From positions 1 to 44,930 of the IMG/VR virus record IMGVR_UViG_3300048928_000594: DNA of 44,930 nucleotides. One strand, given 5' to 3'. The position numbers and the translations under genes are program-made. The stretch is from a virus. How positions within the stretch are numbered: the first letter of the stretch is position 1; every line of letters starts with the position of its first letter. The notes below the pieces were generated by a model. That model saw nothing but the letters and a program-made list of their open reading frames with translations, did not search any database and was not told where the DNA came from. Of the stretch, positions 39,841-44,930 are shown one piece after another.

Positions 39841-41856
39841 ATGGCTACCACACCGACTAATATGCCCGTCCCGAGCGAGTCCCCGCGTGATCTGAAATTC
39901 AATGCGGGTAAGATCGATGAGTTCGTAACTTCCCTGGTTCACCAGTATATCGACCGTTTCGGTAATCCTCACTACACCACTGAGGGGCTTCGCTGGCTCG
40001 CTCAGCAGGCAATCGCGCAGTATGGATGGATTCCGGCTGGTACATTCCAGGCCGGAGCAACGCTGACACTGCCAAACCAGATTCTGAAGGACGAAACAGA
40101 TGGCGAGTACTATCGGTGGGACGGCGTGCTCCCTAAAACGGTGGCTGCTGGCTCAACGCCTGGCTCAACTGGCGGTGTTGGTGTTGATGCATGGATATCC
40201 GTAGGTGATTCAACTTTGAGGGCGATGCTTGCATCAGATGCAGGCGCATCCATGGTTGGTGCTAGTTCAGGGCTCACAGTCCAGGAAGAGATCGAGAGAT
40301 TAGATGGCAAAATATATTCGCCGGAGGATTTTGGTTGCGATATTGCAGCTGCAGATAACTCTACGTCTGTCATTTCTGCTCTGACGTCTGGTAAAAATGT
40401 TCACTGGAACCCGGCGAAAACTTATAAGGTGACCGGCATTATTACAGCCAGCCAGAATGTGTGGAATCTCCACACGGGTGTAATGAGCCTTAACACTTCG
40501 CGTTATTCGCTGGGCATTGTGAAAGTGTCTTTTTCCGATAAAGTTCAGGACGATGCAAAACTGCGGATCATGTATGTTGAATCGGCTTACGACCTCTGTG
40601 AACTGGCATTCATAAAATCTCTCGGCATCAATACCATCAAGCACTATGGTAACTTTAGCCACCCTAACACGGTTGAAAATGATGGTGACGGCACCGTACA
40701 GAAGGTGCTTGATAATGCACGGGAAATTGGCTTACGCGTTATAGTCAGTACTGAAGTCGGTGCTCCGGGAATGACAACCGAACAGTTCCTGAGTGCTTAC
40801 CGATATCACCCTGCGCTCCTTGGCTGGGCAACTTATGACGAGGCAATGAGCCGTAACATAAGTTACGCCCAACAAAAAACGCGGTATGACCTGATCAGGC
40901 AGTACTCGAATAAGCCTGTTGTGATAGTTGATGCATGGTATGGTGCCGATGTTATATCGGATTTACTGCTGGATTATTATGACATTGTTTTAGCTGACCC
41001 CTATGCGGAGCGACAAAGCTCTGGAACCATTTCAGAAAGGGTCGCCAATGACTTGAACCGTATGCGCCGTAGCTTTGCGGGTATGCAGGCCCACAGCCGA
41101 AACAAAAAGGTAATTCCTGTTTTAGGTACCTTTACCTCTTCTTCGGGCGCAGGGACGGATGATGTTACACAAATCCTACGGGGGGCTGAGGTTTTCCGTA
41201 ACGCCGGAAATGGTGAGTTTGCTGTCTTTGTATGGGATGGGGCTGGTGATCCAACGATAACCGGAGGTATTCGCTCCAACGAAACATTCCGATCTTTTGT
41301 TGCGGCGACCTCTGAGAAGAAGTACCCGGTACCATACATAACAGAGTCTATCCTGGTAGGCGGAAACTCAGTTACTGGGCACAAGCCGCTTAATAATATT
41401 ATCGACAGGATGGTGAGGGGAGACTCTTCGAGTTCTGATGCATTTCAAGGTCAGAAAGCGTATCCGGTGCAGGTAATTAGCGGATCTTCGAACACAGATA
41501 GGGTTACAGCTACTGCCGGCTGGAATAAGTCAGGCATAGGCTTTAAAGGCACCCTGGCGATGATCGTCACAAATATACCTTTCAGAAATAATTTGCTGAT
41601 ATTTGGTGAGTACAGCGCTATTACTCCAGACATTGCTAACGTGAATGGGAACTTTACAATCTTCGGCTCTTACGATGGTGGGTATACGGCCATTCAGCGT
41701 GGTGATCAGGCCGTCTCAGGTACATCTGCACTAATTGAGCAGTACCTCACAACGCCAAATAGCAATGAAAGGTTGTGCATCAGGACATCCGCAGTTATTG
41801 ATTCAAACCAATACAGAAGGTTTTTTAGTGGTTTAATCGCATCAACAGATTGGTAA
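39841..41856 (+). CDS. Tail spike with putative TIM-barrel glycosidase domain
   Basis: The 671-residue protein starts MATTPTNMPVPSESPRDLKF. An anchor region (1-130: GWIPAGTFQAGATLTLPNQI, DGEYYRWDGVLPKTV, VDAWISVGDSTLRAML) is widely shared by enterobacterial phage spikes. A short segment with IYSPEDFGC and WNPAKTYKVTG (about 155-205) recalls the start of beta-helix spikes. Residues about 240-490, however, read like an alternating beta-alpha barrel, with FIKSLGINTIKHYG, NAREIGLRVIVSTE, PALLGWATYDEAMSR (Glu334 candidate acid) and KPVVIVDAWYG. A glycoside hydrolase acting on surface polysaccharide is likely. The C-terminal 170 residues are probably a trimerisation or sugar-binding part. Confidence 0.82.
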   Translation: MATTPTNMPVPSESPRDLKFNAGKIDEFVTSLVHQYIDRFGNPHYTTEGLRWLAQQAIAQYGWIPAGTFQAGATLTLPNQILKDETDGEYYRWDGVLPKTVAAGSTPGSTGGVGVDAWISVGDSTLRAMLASDAGASMVGASSGLTVQEEIERLDGKIYSPEDFGCDIAAADNSTSVISALTSGKNVHWNPAKTYKVTGIITASQNVWNLHTGVMSLNTSRYSLGIVKVSFSDKVQDDAKLRIMYVESAYDLCELAFIKSLGINTIKHYGNFSHPNTVENDGDGTVQKVLDNAREIGLRVIVSTEVGAPGMTTEQFLSAYRYHPALLGWATYDEAMSRNISYAQQKTRYDLIRQYSNKPVVIVDAWYGADVISDLLLDYYDIVLADPYAERQSSGTISERVANDLNRMRRSFAGMQAHSRNKKVIPVLGTFTSSSGAGTDDVTQILRGAEVFRNAGNGEFAVFVWDGAGDPTITGGIRSNETFRSFVAATSEKKYPVPYITESILVGGNSVTGHKPLNNIIDRMVRGDSSSSDAFQGQKAYPVQVISGSSNTDRVTATAGWNKSGIGFKGTLAMIVTNIPFRNNLLIFGEYSAITPDIANVNGNFTIFGSYDGGYTAIQRGDQAVSGTSALIEQYLTTPNSNERLCIRTSAVIDSNQYRRFFSGLIASTDW

Positions 41857-41886
41857 AGTAAAGGCCGCTATATGCGGCCTTTTTTT
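41857..41886 (+). terminator. Convergent terminator between tail spike and gtr operon
   Basis: AGGCCGC and GCGGCCT arms (41862-41880) with a 5-base loop have seven T on the plus side and T-rich sequence on the minus side, so it can serve both converging transcripts. Confidence 0.88.
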
Positions 41887-43189
41887 ACGCTCTGATCTTC
41901 TTGTTCAATGCAGATACAATTAGTATGCACAGAATGAATACGGACATATCGAAGCTGAAATTCATTGGCATCAGATGCTTTGCAAGGTCACGATACCCTT
42001 CACCGATGAAAGCTATGTAAAACTGAGATATAGCAGTGGCGCTGGCGAGAAAAAGCAAACCGCTCAGCCTGTTTCTGAAAAAGATTACTGAAGCTATCAG
42101 GATTATTATTGAAAGAATAGGCCTGAGTGAGCCATAAAGTTTCTGCTTTGCATGGGTTATTTTACTTGTAAACCCGTGGTCATTCACCATCACTTTTATT
42201 GATTTGTAGACGTGAAAATAAACCTCATCCATTTGTGATTTGATATTTTTATCGAAAAGGAGAGTTATTATCGTCATAGGATTTGTTGCGATGTACTGCA
42301 CAGAGCTCTTAAATCCGGCCTCGGGATGTTTTTTGAAGCAGGACTCTCCTATATCACTTGGGGTGGCACCCTCTTCAAGGCTCAAGACATTGCCCCACGC
42401 ATCAACGCCCGCGCAGTCTATGTCATATTGAGCCTTGTTTAGGCCAGCATACTTATCCAGTGCATATACACCAAAGTACGCGGAGTGATACTTGTTATAC
42501 GTAGTTGCCGTGGTAGTAAACACAATGCAGGAAACTGCTAATCCAAGAGCAACAATCATCATGGCCAGTTTTCTTAACATATGCTCTCTGTCATAAATGA
42601 CATAGTAAACAAGCATCAGCAGTGGTAGATAAAAGAACTGGCTTTTAGAGCACGCAATAAAAGACAAGATCAAAAACGTTGAAAAATCCATTCTCTTATA
42701 AATGGCAACCATCAGAAGCGGCATGAAAAGAATCAAAGCCTGCTCCTGATAAAGAGAGTTGGAAAAGCTCAGAATTGAAGATGATAACAATGGTATGCAG
42801 CAAATAACAAATATCGGGAACTTTATCCACTTTTTGTTTATTTCGCTACAGCATGAGAATAGTAAATAAACAGAGGCTATGTAAAATGCTTTCTGTAATG
42901 AGGCGAAAACACGCATATCAAAAAAAGGTGTAACCCATGATAATAGCCATGCGTAACAATACACCAGAACTGTATATGAGCTTTTATAGTCGTATTCCCA
43001 CAGCGGGAGAAATAACGGCTTAATATTAAAAATAAGTGGAAGATCACGGTTGAACATCGCAGCATCGTTCATGAAACCATAATCAAGTCGATAGAAGTCA
43101 CCAGTGTTTATGAGGAACAAATCACTTGTAGCCACAATAACAACTAATATCAATGCAAATAAAAGATATCGTTCCTTAATGTTGATCAT
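41885..43189 (-). CDS. Serotype-specific O-antigen glucosyltransferase, Gtr type
   Basis: The 434-residue protein is highly hydrophobic, with about ten membrane segments, including an N-terminal one ([19 protein letters not shown]) and a C-terminal one ([19 protein letters not shown]). A large hydrophilic loop (about 235-330, with [20 protein letters not shown] and [20 protein letters not shown]) lies in the middle. This is the plan of GtrC-type transferases that add glucose from the bactoprenol carrier to O-antigen in the periplasm. It is last in a gtrA-gtrB-gtrX order and overlaps gtrB by 14 bases. It is AT-rich, as such variable genes are. The sugar linkage cannot be predicted. Confidence 0.82.
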   Translation of the reverse strand: MINIKERYLLFALILVVIVATSDLFLINTGDFYRLDYGFMNDAAMFNRDLPLIFNIKPLFLPLWEYDYKSSYTVLVYCYAWLLSWVTPFFDMRVFASLQKAFYIASVYLLFSCCSEINKKWIKFPIFVICCIPLLSSSILSFSNSLYQEQALILFMPLLMVAIYKRMDFSTFLILSFIACSKSQFFYLPLLMLVYYVIYDREHMLRKLAMMIVALGLAVSCIVFTTTATTYNKYHSAYFGVYALDKYAGLNKAQYDIDCAGVDAWGNVLSLEEGATPSDIGESCFKKHPEAGFKSSVQYIATNPMTIITLLFDKNIKSQMDEVYFHVYKSIKVMVNDHGFTSKITHAKQKLYGSLRPILSIIILIASVIFFRNRLSGLLFLASATAISQFYIAFIGEGYRDLAKHLMPMNFSFDMSVFILCILIVSALNKKIRA

Positions 43190-44108
43190 CAGATTTCCTA
43201 CTTTTCAACAGATATTTCGGTCGCTGTTTCGACTCGACATAAATCCTTCCGATATACTCACCAAGAACGCCAATTCCGATAAGCTGTATCCCGCCCAAAA
43301 ACAGTATAGAAACAAGCAAAGATGGATAGCCTCGCACCGGATTACCAAAAGCCAGGGTATCGATAATCATCCATGCGCCATACAGGAATGATAAGCCAGC
43401 CACGACCAGGCCAATATAAGTCCACATGCGCAACGGGAAAGTGGAGAAGCTGGTAATACCCTCAAGAGCTAAGTTCCACAGCTTCCATCCGTTAAACTTG
43501 GAATCTCCTGCGACGCGTTCTGCGCGAGCATATTCGACAACGTCAATTTTCCCGCCGACCCAACTCAGCACACCTTTCATGAAAAGGTTTCGCTCTGGCA
43601 TCTGCTTAATATTTTCTACTACTTCCCTGGACATAAGGCGAAAATCGCCAACGTTCTCTTCAATCTTTGGGCTGCTGATTTTATTGTGCAGTTTATAAAA
43701 CCACTCTGCTGTTTTCCGTTTCAGCCGCCCGTCTGTAGAGCGATCTGCCCGCTTTGCCAGCACCATATCGGCCCCGGATTGCCACTTCGTAATGAGGTGA
43801 GGGATTACCTCGATTGGGTCCTGTAAATCAACATCAATCGGAATGATAGCATCGCCTGTAGCATGCTCAAGCCCGGCAAATAAGGCCGGCTCTTTGCCGA
43901 AATTACGCGTGAAAGATAACGGCACGACAAGCGAATCGGATAGCGCCAGGGCGTTAATAATGGCTTCAGTAGCATCTTTACTGCCGTCATTGATGAATAC
44001 AATTTCAACCTGATGCTGCTGTAACTCTTCGAATTCCCGGACTGTTTTATAGAAGATTGGAATTGCTTCCTCTTCGTTGAATACCGGAACGACCAGAGAG
44101 ATTTTCAT
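43176..44108 (-). CDS. gtrB: GtrB bactoprenol glucosyltransferase
   Basis: The 310-residue protein matches GtrB: a GT2 family N-terminus ([29 protein letters not shown]; the catalytic DVDLQDP at about 92-98), an [20 protein letters not shown] segment, and two C-terminal membrane segments (about 229-255, [19 protein letters not shown]; 263-288, [20 protein letters not shown]). It transfers glucose from UDP-glucose to undecaprenyl phosphate on the cytoplasmic face. Its start overlaps the gtrA stop by 4 bases. Confidence 0.96.
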   Translation of the reverse strand: MKISLVVPVFNEEEAIPIFYKTVREFEELQQHQVEIVFINDGSKDATEAIINALALSDSLVVPLSFTRNFGKEPALFAGLEHATGDAIIPIDVDLQDPIEVIPHLITKWQSGADMVLAKRADRSTDGRLKRKTAEWFYKLHNKISSPKIEENVGDFRLMSREVVENIKQMPERNLFMKGVLSWVGGKIDVVEYARAERVAGDSKFNGWKLWNLALEGITSFSTFPLRMWTYIGLVVAGLSFLYGAWMIIDTLAFGNPVRGYPSLLVSILFLGGIQLIGIGVLGEYIGRIYVESKQRPKYLLKSRKSDDQH

Positions 44109-44467
44109 TTCGCATCCCTAAAGACAATGAACTTGGAATAAATAAAACCACACACCAGGCTGATAGCAGAAAAGGCAACGAGTGTAATAATCGGCGCCAT
44201 ACCGCACTTATCAGCCATCCATCCAATAGCGGCACTCAGCCCACCCATGAAGCCTACATAAAGCATATAGCGCAAAGTGGTAGTAGAAGAATTGAACGTG
44301 AATCGTGCATTAGCGAAGAAGCTGAAACTTACAGCGACGATGAATCCAGAAAAGTTGGCTAGCGCCTGGCTCGTTTGAAAAACGTAAATGCACATGGCAA
44401 AAATAACCCAATGGATGAGCGTGTTGATTAAGCCAACAGAAGTGTATTTAGCAAAAAGTTTTAACAT
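44105..44467 (-). CDS. gtrA: GtrA bactoprenol-glucose flippase
   Basis: From the ATG at 44465-44467 the product is 120 residues with four membrane segments ([80 protein letters not shown]), the standard GtrA length and layout. It is thought to move bactoprenol-linked glucose to the periplasmic side. A longer open frame to 44911 is rejected: it covers the promoter region and the divergent SOS gene on the other strand. Confidence 0.93.
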   Translation of the reverse strand: MLKLFAKYTSVGLINTLIHWVIFAMCIYVFQTSQALANFSGFIVAVSFSFFANARFTFNSSTTTLRYMLYVGFMGGLSAAIGWMADKCGMAPIITLVAFSAISLVCGFIYSKFIVFRDAK

Positions 44468-44543
44468 TTTCTTATCATCAGTTTTATGAGGGGCATAGTC
44501 TACCATCGGGCGTGGCATCGATCGAGAATGTAGTGGGACAAAT

Positions 44544-44571
44544 CCTATAAAGATAAGCCTATGTGTTGCAA
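44544..44571 (-). promoter_or_regulatory. Candidate gtr promoter
   Basis: Read leftward, TTGCAA (44571-44566), a 16-base spacer and TATAGG (44549-44544) precede gtrA by about 80 bases. Two GATC sites flank it at 44520-44523 and 44612-44615, of interest because many gtr operons are controlled by Dam methylation and OxyR, but a full OxyR-site array was not seen. Confidence 0.45.
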
Positions 44572-44657
44572 AGAGAATGTTTAGGAATAGAAAAATCTTC
44601 ATCAACATTCTGATCATCAATAGGCTTCGCCTTCTTGATATATTCTCTGATGACAAA

Positions 44658-44677
44658 TACTGTATATAAAAACAGTA
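44658..44677 (+). promoter_or_regulatory. LexA (SOS) box
   Basis: TACTGTATATAAAAACAGTA matches the enterobacterial LexA consensus (CTGT, AT-rich centre, ACAG) with full flanks, differing from the ideal palindrome only in the centre. It lies 13 bases upstream of the ATG of the last gene, so that gene should be induced by DNA damage. Confidence 0.9.
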
Positions 44678-44690
44678 TTGCGGGGGCATT

Positions 44691-44930
44691 ATGCCAAGAA
44701 GAGACGATATCGAGACAGCATTCAGGCAGGCCATAGTGATGGAGCCGAGCGGTCGACGCACGATCACTACAGAAAACTTCGTTAAGGTTTTACTCACCTT
44801 TAACTGGGACTTGTCGCCAAGGCAGGCCAACCAGTGGATTGAGGGACATGTCAGCACGTTCAAGGATATCTCCCAACAAGAGGGTGAGCTCCGTACGTTC
44901 ATGATGTACAACCCGAACGGAGGGCTTTGA
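44691..44930 (+). CDS. SOS-controlled small phage protein
   Basis: The 79-residue product starts MPRRDDIETAFRQAIVMEPS and contains NWDLSPRQANQWIEGHVSTF and RTFMMYNPNGGL at the end, a mixed helical pattern with a possible HTH in the middle. A LexA box lies directly upstream and a GGGGG stands before the ATG. It lies at the attachment-site end of the genome, divergent from gtrA. I do not recognise a characterised family. It is not DinI- or Tum-like by eye. SOS control suggests a role in induction, excision or damage response. It ends exactly at the window edge with TGA. Confidence 0.8.
   Translation: MPRRDDIETAFRQAIVMEPSGRRTITTENFVKVLLTFNWDLSPRQANQWIEGHVSTFKDISQQEGELRTFMMYNPNGGL

Noticed and set aside
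44520-44615. Classical Dam/OxyR phase-variation region for gtr
   Set aside because: Only two GATC sites are present and a full set of OxyR half-sites was not found, so phase variation is not claimed.
44105-44911. An extended 268-codon version of gtrA
   Set aside because: The extension covers the gtr promoter, LexA box and divergent SOS gene. The 120-residue start fits the family length.
1-44930. CRISPR array, insertion sequence or transposase
   Set aside because: No regularly spaced repeats, terminal inverted repeats or transposase-like proteins were seen on either strand.

Overview
The window reads as an almost complete lambdoid siphophage or prophage of an enterobacterium. The host is inferred from lambda-type ren, ninB, ninE, ninG, P, Rz/Rz1, an O-antigen gtr operon, a near-perfect LexA box and the codon and GC style. 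The precise host genus cannot be read from the sequence. The integrase lies at the extreme left and an SOS-controlled gene ends exactly at the right edge, as expected for a genome cut near its attachment site.

Left arm (27-8400, mostly minus strand): integrase, excisionase-like protein, small unknowns, a three-helix membrane protein, a decayed short reading frame, then a tightly overlapping block. That block holds a tRNA-guanine-transglycosylase-like protein, a phage-type adenine methylase, a tandem-HTH protein, Gp157-like and RecT, followed upstream by small unknowns and a DUF2528 protein. The leftward promoter PL with its operators lies near 8410-8452. Its long leader contains no recognisable N gene. 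It carries instead a C2H2-zinc-finger-like gene on the opposite strand.

Immunity and replication (8500-12800): a LexA/S24-type CI repressor (minus) and Cro (plus) flank three evenly spaced operators at 9278-9336. They are followed by a boxA plus hairpin (nutR-like), CII, a 30-codon linking frame, a ParB-like protein, an O-like initiator with an internal putative origin, lambda P and ren. Middle region (12779-17032): three Ea22-like genes, the last one truncated, a reverse-strand membrane gene, then ninB, ninE, ninG, a small gene and antiterminator Q.

Late region (17016-41886, plus strand): a PR' promoter and its terminator, two tRNA genes (CAT and TCT anticodons), holin, endolysin, Rz/Rz1, and a metallopeptidase gene broken by an in-frame UGA. 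Then come terminase small and large subunits, a DUF1073 portal, an SPP1-gp7-like protein, DUF2213 protease/scaffold, decoration and DUF2184 capsid proteins, and connectors. The tail genes are a tail tube with a Big2 domain, tail assembly protein, tape measure, distal tail proteins including NlpC/P60 and TipJ, and a tail spike whose central part looks like a TIM-barrel glycosidase. Internal rho-independent terminators punctuate this operon, so expression should depend on Q antitermination.

Right end (41885-44930): a convergent gtr operon (gtrA, gtrB and a serotype-specific membrane transferase) for O-antigen modification, then a divergent small gene behind a LexA box. Functionally the phage integrates and is held by CI, and is induced through RecA-driven CI cleavage. 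It replicates by an O/P system, alters the host's surface sugar with Gtr, and attacks that class of sugar with its tail spike.
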